Source of the DNA: Streptomyces sp. CT34 | Lineage (GTDB): Bacteria; Actinomycetota; Actinomycetes; Streptomycetales; Streptomycetaceae | Assembly: GCF_000805335.1 (NCBI RefSeq) | Contig: NZ_KN708638.1 | Location: 5,221,874-5,285,873, forward strand | Length of the DNA stretch: 64,000 nucleotides | Reading direction: 5' to 3' | In this document: in pieces, positions 1 to 8,800 of the stretch | How the letters are laid out: each line of letters begins with the position of its first letter | Numbering within the stretch: position 1 is the stretch's first letter | Notes under the pieces: generated by a model | The model's database searches: none | Told to the model about the DNA's origin: nothing | The model's input: only the letters and a program-made list of their open reading frames with translations | Made by a program: the position numbers and the translations under genes

Positions 1-176
1 GCCTCGGGCTCCAGCTCACGCAGCACCTTGGGGGAGCGCGAGGCGATGGCACAGGCCAGCACCGTGCCCCACAGCTGCTGCTGCGGCAGTTCGGAGTTGC
101 CGATCACCGAACCGAGGTTCAGCTTCAGGTCCTTGGCGTAGTCCGGAACGGCGGACTTGAGGTCATCGAGAGCCAT
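1..176 (-). CDS. ahpD: Alkyl hydroperoxide reductase AhpD, N-terminal part (cut by window edge)
   Basis: The first 58 or so residues of AhpD are visible, beginning MALDDLKSAVP and passing through a stretch with LPQQQLWG and CAIASRSP. AhpD is the carboxymuconolactone-decarboxylase-fold protein that in actinobacteria recycles AhpC as part of the peroxide-reducing system. The catalytic CxxC lies beyond the window. It follows ahpC on the same strand after only five bases, so the two are an operon. The assignment rests on this N-terminus plus the neighbouring ahpC and oxyR. Confidence 0.85.
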   Translation of the reverse strand, partial: MALDDLKSAVPDYAKDLKLNLGSVIGNSELPQQQLWGTVLACAIASRSPKVLRELEPE

Positions 177-181
177 GGGTG

Positions 182-736
182 TCACTCACCAGCCAGCAGC
201 GCGACCGGGTCCAGGGTGTCCTCGCCCTTGCTCCAGTTGCAGGGGCACAGCTCGTCGGTCTGGAGCGCGTCGAGGACCCGGAGGACCTCCTTGGGGTTAC
301 GGCCGACGGAGCCGGCGGTCACCATGGTGAACTGGATCTCGTTGTTCTGGTCGACGATGAAGACGGCGCGCTGCGCGAAGCCGTCCTCGCCCTCGATGCC
401 CAGGTCGCGCATCAGCTCGTGCTTGGAGTCGGCGAGCATCGGGAAGGGCAGGTCGGTCAGGTCCGGGTGGTCCTTGCGCCAGGCGTGGTGCACGAACTCG
501 GAGTCGCCGGAGAAGCCGAGGATCTGCGCGTCACGGTCGGCGAACTCGTCGTTCAGCTTGCCGAACGCGGCGATCTCGGTCGGGCACACGAAGGTGAAGT
601 CCTTGGGCCACGCGAAGACGATCTTCCACTTGCCCTCGTAGGTCTTGTGGTTGATCTGCTCGAATTCCTTGCCCTTCTCCAGCGAGACACAGGCAGTCAG
701 GTCGAACTCGGGGAACTTGTCACCGACAGTGAGCAC
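182..736 (-). CDS. ahpC: Alkyl hydroperoxide reductase AhpC (2-Cys peroxiredoxin)
   Basis: A cytoplasmic peroxiredoxin of 184 aa, the usual AhpC length, that reduces hydrogen peroxide and organic hydroperoxides. The peroxidatic cysteine is C51 in FVCPTE, and the C-terminus has the resolving-cysteine region ELCPCNW (C164 and C166). I chose the GTG at 736 because AAGGAG lies five bases upstream and because it gives the expected N-terminus VLTVGDKFPEF. A longer frame to 826 adds 30 low-quality residues. It is transcribed with ahpD and diverges from oxyR, the peroxide sensor expected to control it. Confidence 0.95.
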   Translation of the reverse strand: MLTVGDKFPEFDLTACVSLEKGKEFEQINHKTYEGKWKIVFAWPKDFTFVCPTEIAAFGKLNDEFADRDAQILGFSGDSEFVHHAWRKDHPDLTDLPFPMLADSKHELMRDLGIEGEDGFAQRAVFIVDQNNEIQFTMVTAGSVGRNPKEVLRVLDALQTDELCPCNWSKGEDTLDPVALLAGE

Positions 737-876
737 GCGCTCTCCTTGTTGCAAGAAAGTCCCTTTTGGGGTCTTTCGGGTCTTTCCTTGAGGCTTGGAC
801 GGGTTACACAGTGCCACAGCAGGCATTGATCAGGGAAATAGCTAGACTGGTTGATGTTGATCGGAGGTGGTTATCA
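737..876. promoter_or_regulatory. Divergent ahpC/oxyR control region
   Basis: This 140-bp gap separates the divergent starts of ahpC and oxyR and must hold both promoters and, by analogy with other actinobacteria, the OxyR site. The part nearest oxyR is AT-richer. It contains TTGAT at 826-830, AAATAGCTAGACT across 836-848 and two further TTGAT-like words. I could not pick a convincing -35/-10 pair or a full OxyR box by eye, so only the location is claimed. Confidence 0.5.
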
Positions 877-1836
877 GTGGCTTCCCCCACGAGCCCCGGC
901 GGACGGCCCCGCCAGCCCAGCCTCGCCCAGCTGCGGGCCTTCGCCGCGGTCGCCGAGTATCTGCACTTCCGGGAGGCGGCGGCCGAGATCGGCATGAGCC
1001 AGCCCGCGCTGTCCGGTGCCGTCTCCGCGCTGGAGGAGACGCTCGGGGTGCAGCTCCTGGAGCGTACGACGCGCAAGGTGCTGCTCTCGCCGGCGGGTGA
1101 GCGGGTGGCGGCCCGCGCCCGTACGGTCCTGGACGCGGTCGGCGCCCTGATGGAGGAGGCGGAGGCGGCCCGCGCGCCCTTCACCGGCGTCCTCCGCCTC
1201 GGCGTCATCCCGACGGTCGCGCCGTATCTGCTGCCGACCGTGCTCCGCCTCGTCCACGACACCTACCCCGACCTGGACCTCCAGGTCCACGAGGAGCAGA
1301 CCGCCTCGCTCCTCGACGGCCTGGCGCACGGGCGGCTCGACCTGCTGCTGCTCGCGGTCCCGCTGGGTGTTCCCCAGGTCACCGAACTCCCGCTCTTCGA
1401 CGAGGACTTCGTGCTGGTCGCGCCCAAGGAGCACTGGCTCGGCGGGCGCGGCGACATCCCCCGCGAGGCGCTGAAGGAACTCGATCTGCTGCTGCTGGAC
1501 GAGGGTCACTGTCTGCGCGACCAGGCGCTGGACATCTGCCGCGAGGCGGGCCGGGACGAGAACACCCCCGTGACGACCAGCGCGGCGGGCCTGTCCACCC
1601 TCGTCCAGCTGGTGGCCGGCGGGCTGGGCGTGACACTGCTGCCGCGCACCGCGCTCCGGGTCGAGACGGCCCGCAACGACCAGCTGACCACCGGCTACTT
1701 CGCGGACCCGGCCCCGGCCCGCCGGATCGCTCTGGCGATGCGCAGCGGCTCGGCCCGCCAGCGTGAATTCGAGGAGTTCGCGGAGGCGTTGCGGGGTGCG
1801 CTGCGGGGGTTGCCGGTGCGGATGGTGAAGGGGTGA
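877..1836 (+). CDS. oxyR: Hydrogen peroxide-sensing LysR regulator OxyR
   Basis: A LysR-family activator of 319 aa. The N-terminal winged HTH runs over about residues 8-68 (SLAQLRAFAAVAEYLHF, then MSQPALSGAVSALE). A periplasmic-binding-like sensor domain follows. Two cysteines nine residues apart, C212 in GHCLRDQ and C221 in DICREAG, match the spacing of the redox disulfide of E. coli OxyR (C199/C208). The start is the GTG at 877, preceded by GGAGGTGG. The 37 extra upstream codons of the open frame do not look coding. Divergence from ahpC-ahpD fits a peroxide-induced ahp operon. Confidence 0.93.
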   Translation: MASPTSPGGRPRQPSLAQLRAFAAVAEYLHFREAAAEIGMSQPALSGAVSALEETLGVQLLERTTRKVLLSPAGERVAARARTVLDAVGALMEEAEAARAPFTGVLRLGVIPTVAPYLLPTVLRLVHDTYPDLDLQVHEEQTASLLDGLAHGRLDLLLLAVPLGVPQVTELPLFDEDFVLVAPKEHWLGGRGDIPREALKELDLLLLDEGHCLRDQALDICREAGRDENTPVTTSAAGLSTLVQLVAGGLGVTLLPRTALRVETARNDQLTTGYFADPAPARRIALAMRSGSARQREFEEFAEALRGALRGLPVRMVKG

Positions 1837-1844
1837 GGCGGTAG

Positions 1845-1897
1845 CCCCGGAGGCGGCCCTCTTGGGACATACCCCCGGAGGCGCCCTCTTGTGGCAT
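1845..1897. repeat. Imperfect tandem direct repeat after oxyR
   Basis: Two copies of a word of about 25 bp, CCCCGGAGGCG(G)CCCTCTTG followed by GGGACAT or TGGCAT, lie end to end just after the oxyR stop (1845-1870 and 1873-1897). They differ by one indel and a few substitutions. I see no hairpin, so this is not an obvious terminator. It may be a simple duplication. Confidence 0.45.
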
Positions 1898-1931
1898 CGC
1901 GTGGCGTCGCGTGATGCCGGGTGGCGCGGTT

Positions 1932-2131
1932 TGGCGCCACCCGGTGCCGGCCGGTGTCACCGGGCGCCATTCCGCACCCCTGGAAGTCGATGAGCGCGTG
2001 TGGTGCCATGCTGGCTCAGGTCGCTCATCTCCGGCTTTCCACAGGTCAGAGCGGTCATCCTGCATCTCGCGCCACGCAAGGCGCGGTTTGGGCTTGCCTG
2101 TGGCGCCATGGTGGTGCCATCATGACGTCAT
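1932..2131. promoter_or_regulatory. TGGYGCCA operator cluster upstream of the RHH gene
   Basis: The near-palindrome TGG(C/T)GCCA occurs at 1932-1939, 2001-2008, 2101-2108 and 2112-2119. The last two are spaced exactly 11 bp, one helical turn. They run into a 10-bp perfect palindrome ATGACGTCAT (2122-2131) that overlaps the start codon of the next gene. Ribbon-helix-helix repressors typically bind such tandem short sites cooperatively, so autoregulation by the downstream product is the natural reading. That is inference. Confidence 0.5.
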
Positions 2132-2645
2132 GGACCTCACTCCGTATGTCGACACGCTGCGTCGCGAACTCGCGGTGGCCGCCGAGGCCGGCGGCGAAGA
2201 CGCCCGCGAGCTGGCCGACCGGCTCACCGCTCCGCTGGAGTCGGCGACCCGTCTGACCATGCTCAATGTGCTCTCCGCCGCGATGGACGAGATCACCCGT
2301 GAGCTCGCGCCCGGCTCGGTCGACGTACGGCTGCGCGGGCTGGACCCCGACTTCGTGGTGACGCCGCCGCCCGCCGGCGGCCCCGCGGAGTCGGCCGTCG
2401 CGCCCGTCGAACCACTCAGGGCGCAGCCGCCCGCCGACGGCGACGAGGGCGGCACCGCCCGCGTCAATCTGCGTCTGCCGGCCCACCTCAAGGCGCGCGC
2501 CGAGGAGGCCGCGAGCCGCGAGGGCCTGTCGGTCAACGCGTGGCTGGGGCGGGCCGTGTCGGCCGCGGTCGACGGCGGCACGCAGCCGCGTACGGCGGAG
2601 CGGGCCCGCACCATCGGACAGAACTTCACGGGCTGGGTGCGCTAG
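2130..2645 (+). CDS. Ribbon-helix-helix (HicB/Arc-like) DNA-binding protein
   Basis: A 171-aa protein. The N-terminal 90 residues are acidic and helical (MDLTPYVDTLRRELAVAAE). A proline-rich linker follows, then a C-terminal RHH domain at about residues 108-145: RVNLRLPAHLKARAEEAA followed by EGLSVNAWLGRAV, the beta-strand plus two-helix pattern of Arc/MetJ/HicB proteins. I chose the ATG at 2130. There is no clear ribosome site, so it may be translated from a leaderless message. It is followed 82 bp later by a DUF4097 gene on the same strand. No toxin partner is visible. Confidence 0.75.
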   Translation: MDLTPYVDTLRRELAVAAEAGGEDARELADRLTAPLESATRLTMLNVLSAAMDEITRELAPGSVDVRLRGLDPDFVVTPPPAGGPAESAVAPVEPLRAQPPADGDEGGTARVNLRLPAHLKARAEEAASREGLSVNAWLGRAVSAAVDGGTQPRTAERARTIGQNFTGWVR

Positions 2646-2727
2646 TCGCGCCCCCGCCCGCACCACTTCACCCACACCACGTCCCACCAGCGGGGACGCC
2701 CACCAGACCCATGAGGACGGTACAGCC

Positions 2728-3573
2728 ATGCCTTCTTTCGACACTCCCGGGCCGATCACGACCACCGCACACGTGGAAGCCGGTTCCATCCAGTTCATCG
2801 CGGGCGACCGCCCTGACACCCTCGTCGACGTACAGCCCCGCGACCCGAAGAAGGACCTGGACGTGCGGGCGGCCGAGCAGACCGAGGTCACCTACGCGAA
2901 CGGCACGCTGACCATCAGGACGCCCAAACCGCGCTATCGCGTCGGGCGCACCGGCTGCGTCGACGTGACGGTCGACCTGCCCACGGGCTCGCACATCGAC
3001 ATGACCGGCGCCTGGGCCCAGGTGCTCGGCGAGGGCCGGCTCGGCGAGGTCCGGGTCAAGACCTCCGCGGGCGATGCGCGCTTCGACACCGCCGGGCCGC
3101 TGTACCTGACCGCGTCGCACGGATCCATCTCCGTGGACCGCGTCGAGGGCGCGGCCGAGATCACCACCAGCTCCGGCAGTGTGCGCGTCGGCACCGTCGA
3201 CGGTGCCGCCGTCCTGAAGAACTCGCACGGCACCACGACCGTCGGCGCCGTGACCGGCGATCTGCGGGTGAGCGGCGCCAACGGCGACATCGACATCACG
3301 CGCGCCGAGAGCTCGGTCACCGCCACCACCGCCCACGGCACCCTGCGGGTCGCCGAAGTCGCCTGTGGCACCGTCCAGTTGGAGACCTCCTACGGCGCCA
3401 TCGAGGTCGGCATCCGCGAGGGCGTCGCCGCCTGGCTCGACGTCAGCTCCGACAACGGGCAGGTGCGCAACACGCTCGCCACCTCCGGGGCCCCGGGGGA
3501 GACCGAGGACACCGTCAAGGTCCGCGCCCGAACCCGCTACGGCAACATCGACGTGCGCCGCGCCCGGGTGTAA
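2728..3573 (+). CDS. DUF4097-family beta-helix repeat protein
   Basis: A 281-aa protein built from short beta-strand repeats of the type seen in DUF4097 and LiaG-like proteins: TSAGDARFDTA, ASHGSISVDRV, TSSGSVRVGTV, NSHGTTTVGAV, GANGDIDITRA, TAHGTLRVAEV and TSYGAIEVGI. No signal peptide or membrane segment is visible. Members of this family often lie beside regulators and are thought to be envelope or stress associated, but the function is not established. It shares a strand with the RHH gene upstream and is probably co-transcribed. Confidence 0.8.
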   Translation: MPSFDTPGPITTTAHVEAGSIQFIAGDRPDTLVDVQPRDPKKDLDVRAAEQTEVTYANGTLTIRTPKPRYRVGRTGCVDVTVDLPTGSHIDMTGAWAQVLGEGRLGEVRVKTSAGDARFDTAGPLYLTASHGSISVDRVEGAAEITTSSGSVRVGTVDGAAVLKNSHGTTTVGAVTGDLRVSGANGDIDITRAESSVTATTAHGTLRVAEVACGTVQLETSYGAIEVGIREGVAAWLDVSSDNGQVRNTLATSGAPGETEDTVKVRARTRYGNIDVRRARV

Positions 3574-3761
3574 GGCCAGAATCCGCCAAATCGCCCAGTT
3601 CCCGGGGTACTTCAGCCCCCGAACGGGATGGCTCCATCCGTTGATTGTGTGATCTGTCATGCCCACTTCAGGCAGCAGCGTGACCGCCGTGCGGTGGTCA
3701 CGCCGCCGCCCCTGACGCACCGCCCCACCCCACTGCGACAACCGCCACGGAAGGAAGTTCG

Positions 3762-4988
3762 ATGAGTCAGAACGCTCCCGTCCCGCACGGCCTCCCCATG
3801 GAGCGCGATGCGGGCCCCTTCGACCCGCCGCGGCAGATCACCGGGCTGCGCGAGGCCCGCCCGGTCAGTCCCCTGATCTTTCCCGACGGGCACGAGGGCT
3901 GGCTCGTCACCGGGTACGACGCGGTCCGCCGGCTCCTGGCCGACACCCGGTTCAGCTCCCGCCAGGACCTCGGCGTCATCCACCTGCCGTACGAGACGCC
4001 CGGCATGCCCGTCATGACCGAACCGTCCCCGCAGGTGCCGGGCCTGTTCGTCGCCATGGACCCGCCGGACCACACCCGGCTGCGGCGCAGGCTCACCGGC
4101 GCGTTCACCGTCAAGCGCATGAAGCGGCTCGAAGAGCGCATCGTCGAGATCACCGAGCGGCAACTGGACGAACTGGCGCGCCTTGCCCCGCCGGTCGACC
4201 TGGTCAGGGAGTTCGCGCTGCCGGTGCCCTCGCTGGTGATCTGCGAACTGCTCGGCGTCCCCTACGAGGACCGGGACACCTTCCAGGCCAACTCCGCCCA
4301 GATGATGGTCAAGGACCAGTCGCTCGACGAGAAGACGGCCGCGTACGGCGCGCTGTCCACGTACCTCGCCGAACTGGTCGCCCGCAAACGCGCCGAACCC
4401 GGCGACGACATCCTGTCCGATCTGGCCCGCCAGGACGACCTCACCATCGAGGAGTTGACCGGGATAGCCTTCCTGCTGCTGCTCGCGGGCCATGAGACCA
4501 CCGCCAACATGCTGGCACTGGGCACCTTCGCGCTCCTGGAGCACCCCGAGCAGCTGGCCGCACTGCGCGCCGACCCGGACCTGCTGCCCGACGCCGTCGA
4601 GGAACTCCTGCGCTACCTGTCCGTCGGCGACGTCTTCTACCGCTACGCCACGGAGGACATCGAACTCGGCGGTGAAACCATCGGCAAGGGATCGACCGTC
4701 GTCGTCTCGTTGCTGGCCGCCAACCACGACCCCCGACGCTTCGCCCACCCCGACACCCTGGACGTCCACCGCAAGGCCCGCGGTCACCTGTCCTTCGGCC
4801 ACGGCGTGCACCAGTGTCTCGGCCAGCAACTGGCCCGCGTCGAGATGCGCGCCGGCTTCGCCGGGCTGCTGCGCCGCTTCCCGACCCTCGAACTCGCCAT
4901 CCCCGCCCGCGAGGTGAAGCTCAGGACCGACATGAACATCTACGGCGTCCACGCACTGCCGGTCACCTGGACGGAAACGGCCCGGTAG
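3762..4988 (+). CDS. Cytochrome P450
   Basis: A 408-aa soluble bacterial P450 that would hydroxylate or otherwise oxidise a small molecule, with electrons from a ferredoxin. The landmarks are complete: I-helix LLLLAGHETTANM, K-helix EELLR, and the haem-binding loop FGHGVHQCLG with the thiolate at C352. The start ATG is preceded by GGAAGGAAG. No ferredoxin, reductase or biosynthetic genes lie beside it, so it probably uses partners encoded elsewhere. The substrate cannot be read from the sequence. Confidence 0.95.
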   Translation: MSQNAPVPHGLPMERDAGPFDPPRQITGLREARPVSPLIFPDGHEGWLVTGYDAVRRLLADTRFSSRQDLGVIHLPYETPGMPVMTEPSPQVPGLFVAMDPPDHTRLRRRLTGAFTVKRMKRLEERIVEITERQLDELARLAPPVDLVREFALPVPSLVICELLGVPYEDRDTFQANSAQMMVKDQSLDEKTAAYGALSTYLAELVARKRAEPGDDILSDLARQDDLTIEELTGIAFLLLLAGHETTANMLALGTFALLEHPEQLAALRADPDLLPDAVEELLRYLSVGDVFYRYATEDIELGGETIGKGSTVVVSLLAANHDPRRFAHPDTLDVHRKARGHLSFGHGVHQCLGQQLARVEMRAGFAGLLRRFPTLELAIPAREVKLRTDMNIYGVHALPVTWTETAR

Positions 4989-5004
4989 CGCCGCCGGCCC
5001 CGCC

Positions 5005-7452
5005 TCACTCCGTGCGCAGGCCCTCCGGGCGCATCATCCGCCACAGCGGCGGGAGGCTCAGGGCCGTGACGAAGAGGATGACCGCGGCGCCGATGCCGGC
5101 CATGCCGGCGACCACCGGCCAGTCGACGGTGACACCGCTGCCGATGATGACCAGCAGCAGTGTGCCCAGGGTCAGGCCGCAGGCCAGGGCGAGGGCCAGG
5201 CCGAGGACCACCGGGAGCGCGGTCTGCCACAGGACGGACCAGCCGAGGGTGGCGCGGCGGGTGCCGTGGGCGTCGAGGGCGGAGAGCAGCCGGCGGCGTT
5301 CGTGGAGCTGCTCGACGGTGGAGATGATCAGTCCCGCGCCGATCAGCAGCAGGGTGATCACCGCCCCGAGGAAGAGCGCGTTGCGGACGCCGTCGTACTG
5401 CTTGTCGTGCGGGTTGTCGACGGAGGAGGACTCGTACATCAACGGGTTGATGCGGGCCGCGGTGTTGCGGATGTGCTCGACGGCGTCGGGGGTGGCCCGG
5501 TCGAAGCCGACCCGTAGCTCCAGGTCGGGACTGCCGAGCCGGTCGGCGTCGAGGGCCGCCGGGGTGACCAGCAGGTCGTGGGCGACGGGGTGGGCGTCGG
5601 AGAGCGCACGGGGCCGGGCGGGGCGGGCGGTCCGGGGGATCGTCCAGGGCCGGGGCGTGGTCGGCTCGCCGTAGTCGCTCGCCGGGTTGAGGTCGACGGT
5701 GGCGCCGGGTGCGAGGCCGATGTCCCGGCTCGTCTCGCGGGGGGGGGCGGCGAGGAAGACGTCGCCGTCGCGGCAGGAGGGGAGGTGGGCGAGCCGGTCG
5801 AGTTCGGCGCAGCTGCCGAGGGCGGCGGTCGCCGGGATGTCGCCGCTGGTGTCGACGCCGGCGCCGGGCAGCCGGCCGATGCGGCCGATGACGGTGCCGT
5901 GGGCCTCGGTCACCCCGGGGGTGGCGCGCAGTGCGGTCAGCGCCTGCTGGGTCTGCTGCCAGCTGACGGCGTTGCCCCAGAAGCCGATCTGGGGGATCCG
6001 CCCGGACTTGGCGTACGCGGCCTGGTAGCCCACCTGCATGCCGGTCATCAGCATGTGGATCGCGATCGCGCCGGCCACCGCGACGGTGATGCCGCTGACC
6101 GCGCGGGTGGCCGGGCTACTGCTCAACTGGAGGCGGCGGACGGCCAGTTGCCAGGGGACCGGGCCGCCGCGCAGCCGGCCGACGACCGCGTCGACCAGCC
6201 AGGGCAGCAGCGCCGTGACACCGAAGAGGAGGAGCGTCGAACCGGCGGCGAGCAGGACGGTGTTGAGCGGGGTGTCCTTCCAGGGATGTTCCCGGGCGAG
6301 CGGGAACAGCAGCAGGACGCCGGCGAACGGCAGCAGCAGCCGCCACCACAGGCGGCGGCGGACCGGCGGGCGGCGGCGCACGATGCCGAGCGGTTCGACG
6401 GTGATGCCGCGCTGCGCGAGCAGGGTGACCAGGACCGCCGCCGCCGGGACGAGCAGCACGATCAGCGCGGCGGGCAGCGGGGCGGGGGTGACGTCCGCGG
6501 GGAAGACGTTGATGTCCCAGAGGGTGATCACCGACGCCAGCTGCCGGACCGCGAGGAACAGCGCGCCACCGCCCAGCAGCCCCAGCAGGGAGCCGAACAG
6601 CGCCTCACCGGAGGCGATCCGGCGGGTGGTGGGGACGTCGGCGCCGACCAGCCGGAGGGCGGCCAGCCGGCGTTCCCGGCGCTCGTTGCCGAAGCGTACG
6701 GAGGTGCCGATGAAGACCATCACCGGCGTCATCAGCGCCACACACGTCATGATCACCAGGACCACGGCGGGCGCCCGCAGCGGCTGCGGGTCCCAGTTCT
6801 TGCCGAAGTGGTCGACGCGGTAGCCGTCCGGTTCGCGCAGGGTGCCGCTCTGTGCGACGTAGGTGAGTTCCCGGGGGCCCTGGAGGCCCTCGTCGCCGAT
6901 CAGCCCGGCGGTGGTGTAGTGCAGGCGCTCGCGCAGCAGGGCGCCCTCGGGGGAGGCCAGCAGCTCGTGCAGCGCCGGGGAGACCAGCATCCGTCCGGGG
7001 CCGGGGAGTTGGCGGATGCCGGGCGGTACGGGCGGGTGCGCGCCGTCCGGGCGGATCAGCCGCCCGCGGATCTGTGCGCCGTGGAACGTGGTGTCCGCCG
7101 AGGCGTAGAGCACGGTGCGGTCGCCGGCCTTCGGCGGATGCCGCTGGCCGAGGTTCTCGCGCGCCTTCTCCCGGCCGTGCCAGGCGTCCATCAGCGTCGG
7201 CACGGACGCGCCGATCAGCAGCACGGCCACGCCCAGGGCGACACCGGCGGCCGTCAGGGCGGTACGGATCCAGCCCTCCCGGCCGCCGCCGGCCGCGAAC
7301 CGCATCCCCATCGCGAGGTCGCGGGCCCAGTCGAGGGGGCCGGACCGGCGGCGGTCGGGCGGGAGAACGGGGGCCGCGGGCGGTGGGGGAGCGGTGGCCG
7401 CGGAGGTGCCCCGTCCGCCGGCGCCGCCGGCCTCCGGGCGGAGCGGACTCAT
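5005..7452 (-). CDS. FtsX-like ABC transporter permease (operon 1)
   Basis: An 815-aa permease of the MacB/FtsX superfamily. One membrane segment near residue 70 is followed by a large extracytoplasmic part, a central membrane block, a second extracytoplasmic part around residues 480-690 and a final membrane block ending WRMMRPEGLRTE. It pairs with the ATPase encoded immediately upstream; the genes overlap in ATGA (7449-7452). Such systems usually export peptides or antibiotics or sense envelope stress, but the substrate is unknown. It is a paralogue of the permease at 8801-11179, with near-identical ends (RDLAMGMRFA near the N-terminus). Confidence 0.9.
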   Translation of the reverse strand: MSPLRPEAGGAGGRGTSAATAPPPPAAPVLPPDRRRSGPLDWARDLAMGMRFAAGGGREGWIRTALTAAGVALGVAVLLIGASVPTLMDAWHGREKARENLGQRHPPKAGDRTVLYASADTTFHGAQIRGRLIRPDGAHPPVPPGIRQLPGPGRMLVSPALHELLASPEGALLRERLHYTTAGLIGDEGLQGPRELTYVAQSGTLREPDGYRVDHFGKNWDPQPLRAPAVVLVIMTCVALMTPVMVFIGTSVRFGNERRERRLAALRLVGADVPTTRRIASGEALFGSLLGLLGGGALFLAVRQLASVITLWDINVFPADVTPAPLPAALIVLLVPAAAVLVTLLAQRGITVEPLGIVRRRPPVRRRLWWRLLLPFAGVLLLFPLAREHPWKDTPLNTVLLAAGSTLLLFGVTALLPWLVDAVVGRLRGGPVPWQLAVRRLQLSSSPATRAVSGITVAVAGAIAIHMLMTGMQVGYQAAYAKSGRIPQIGFWGNAVSWQQTQQALTALRATPGVTEAHGTVIGRIGRLPGAGVDTSGDIPATAALGSCAELDRLAHLPSCRDGDVFLAAPPRETSRDIGLAPGATVDLNPASDYGEPTTPRPWTIPRTARPARPRALSDAHPVAHDLLVTPAALDADRLGSPDLELRVGFDRATPDAVEHIRNTAARINPLMYESSSVDNPHDKQYDGVRNALFLGAVITLLLIGAGLIISTVEQLHERRRLLSALDAHGTRRATLGWSVLWQTALPVVLGLALALACGLTLGTLLLVIIGSGVTVDWPVVAGMAGIGAAVILFVTALSLPPLWRMMRPEGLRTE

Positions 7453-8135
7453 ATCCGGCCCGCCATGTCCTTCACCCGGCCGTCGCGGACGACGATCTCG
7501 CGGTCCGAGTACGCGGCGACCCGCGCCTCGTGGGTGACCAGCACGACGGCCGCGCTGGTGTCCCGGGCGGCGTTGGTCAGCAGGGTCAGCACCCGCTCGC
7601 CGTTGAGCGAGTCCAGCGCCCCGGTCGGCTCGTCGGCGAAGATCACCCGGGGGCGGGTGGCCAGCGCGCGGGCGACCGCGACCCTCTGGCCCTGGCCTCC
7701 GGAGATCTCACCGGGCCGCTGCCCGGCCGCCCCCTCGACCTCCAGCCGCTCCAGCCAGTCGCGGGCCTGCCGTTCGGCGTCCCTGCGCCTGGTGCCGTTC
7801 AGCCGCAGCGGCAGTGCGACGTTCTCCAGGCAGGTCAACTCCGGTACCAGCTGGCCGAATTGGAAGACGAAGCCGAAGTCGGTGCGGCGCAGCGCGCTGC
7901 GCCGGGCGTCGCTGAGTTCGGTCAGGGTGTGCGGGCCGTAGCGGACGGTGCCGCGATCCGGCGGGACGATGCCGGCGAGGCAGTGCAGCAGCGTCGACTT
8001 GCCGGAGCCGGAGGGGCCCATGACGGCGACCACCTCGCCGGGGTGGACGGAGAAGTCCGCGCCGTCCAGGGCGGGCGTCGGCCCGTACGCCTTGGACAGC
8101 CCCTCCGCCGCGAGCAGGGAACCCTCGGGCGTCAT
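7449..8135 (-). CDS. ABC transporter ATP-binding protein (operon 1)
   Basis: A 228-aa MacB-type ATPase. It has the Walker A motif GPSGSGKST, a Q-loop region FQFGQLVPELTC, the signature ISGGQGQRVAVARAL, the Walker B motif VIFADEPTGALDS and the H-loop VLVTHEARV. I placed the start at the ATG at 8135, which overlaps the stop of the padR-like gene; a longer frame to 8414 merely runs antiphase through that gene. The order PadR-ATPase-permease with four-base overlaps at both junctions indicates strict translational coupling. It is about as long as and very similar to its paralogue at 11176-11862. Confidence 0.93.
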   Translation of the reverse strand: MTPEGSLLAAEGLSKAYGPTPALDGADFSVHPGEVVAVMGPSGSGKSTLLHCLAGIVPPDRGTVRYGPHTLTELSDARRSALRRTDFGFVFQFGQLVPELTCLENVALPLRLNGTRRRDAERQARDWLERLEVEGAAGQRPGEISGGQGQRVAVARALATRPRVIFADEPTGALDSLNGERVLTLLTNAARDTSAAVVLVTHEARVAAYSDREIVVRDGRVKDMAGRI

Positions 8136-8656
8136 GGGCGGACCGCCTCCGCCAGCTTGTCCAGCCGGGCGGCGGTCAGCTCCAGCCAGCGCAGATCGGC
8201 TTCGAGGTGGAACAGCGCATGGTCGCAGATCAGCTGGTCGGCGAGGTCGCCGGAGCGCTTGCGCTCGGTCAGTCCGCGCATCAGCCGCAGATGCTCGGTG
8301 CGCTGGGTGTCGAGGAGTTCGGCGGCGTCCCGGCCGGTCAGCAGGGCCAGCACGATCTTGGTGTAGAGCGTCGACTGGAGGTACGGCTCGGGCTTCTCCG
8401 GGCGGGCCAGCCATTGGGCGACATCGGTGACCCCGGCGTCCGTGATGGCGTACCGCTTGCGCTCCGGACCCGCCCCGGCCTCGACGCCGTCCACCTCGAC
8501 CAGGCCGTTCTTCAGCAGCCGGGACATCGTGGAGTAGACCTGCCCGTAGTGCAGCGGGCGGTCCTGTCCGAAGTGCTCGTCGAAGGCCCGCTTGAGGTCG
8601 TAGCCATGGCGGGGACCGGACTCCAGGAGGCCCAGCAGCGTATGACCGATTGACAT
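8132..8656 (-). CDS. PadR-family transcriptional regulator
   Basis: A 174-aa PadR repressor. The N-terminal winged helix reads SIGHTLLGLLESGPRHGYDL, then YGQVYSTMSRLLKNGLV. A C-terminal coiled dimerisation helix follows (RTEHLRLMRGLTERK). The start at 8656 has AAGGTGG upstream; the open frame extends further but without coding character. It is the first gene of ABC operon 1, the arrangement in which PadR proteins repress an exporter until a drug binds them. The operator-like site just upstream occurs again ahead of the second ABC operon, which has no regulator of its own. Confidence 0.9.
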   Translation of the reverse strand: MSIGHTLLGLLESGPRHGYDLKRAFDEHFGQDRPLHYGQVYSTMSRLLKNGLVEVDGVEAGAGPERKRYAITDAGVTDVAQWLARPEKPEPYLQSTLYTKIVLALLTGRDAAELLDTQRTEHLRLMRGLTERKRSGDLADQLICDHALFHLEADLRWLELTAARLDKLAEAVRP

Positions 8657-8675
8657 GCGGACCACCTTACTCGGC

Positions 8676-8708
8676 GGTGTATCGCTGGTGTATACGTGCC
8701 GTGTATAG
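8676..8708. promoter_or_regulatory. Putative PadR operator, operon 1
   Basis: Upstream of the padR-like start lies GGTGTATACG, five bases, TGTATAG (8687-8708), with an additional GGTGTAT half-site at 8676-8682. The central GTATAC is palindromic. The same 22-bp arrangement, with identical spacing, stands ahead of operon 2 at 11928-11949. The shared site and adjacent regulator make it the likely PadR-binding sequence and promoter region. Confidence 0.6.
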
Positions 8709-8800
8709 GTGGGGTGGCGGGTGGTGAAGGTGCCGGTCGGAGGCAGCGGGGGGCGGTGGCCGGGTCTTTTCCGGCCAACCGCCCCCCGCACCGCCCGCGT

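Noticed and set aside
737..876. A precise OxyR box and promoter elements
   Set aside because: Several AT-rich words are suggestive, but no -35/-10 pair with proper spacing or four-part OxyR motif was convincing by eye.
3762..4988. The P450 as part of a biosynthetic gene cluster
   Set aside because: No ferredoxin, synthase, tailoring or resistance gene accompanies it; neighbours are regulators and transporters with other roles.
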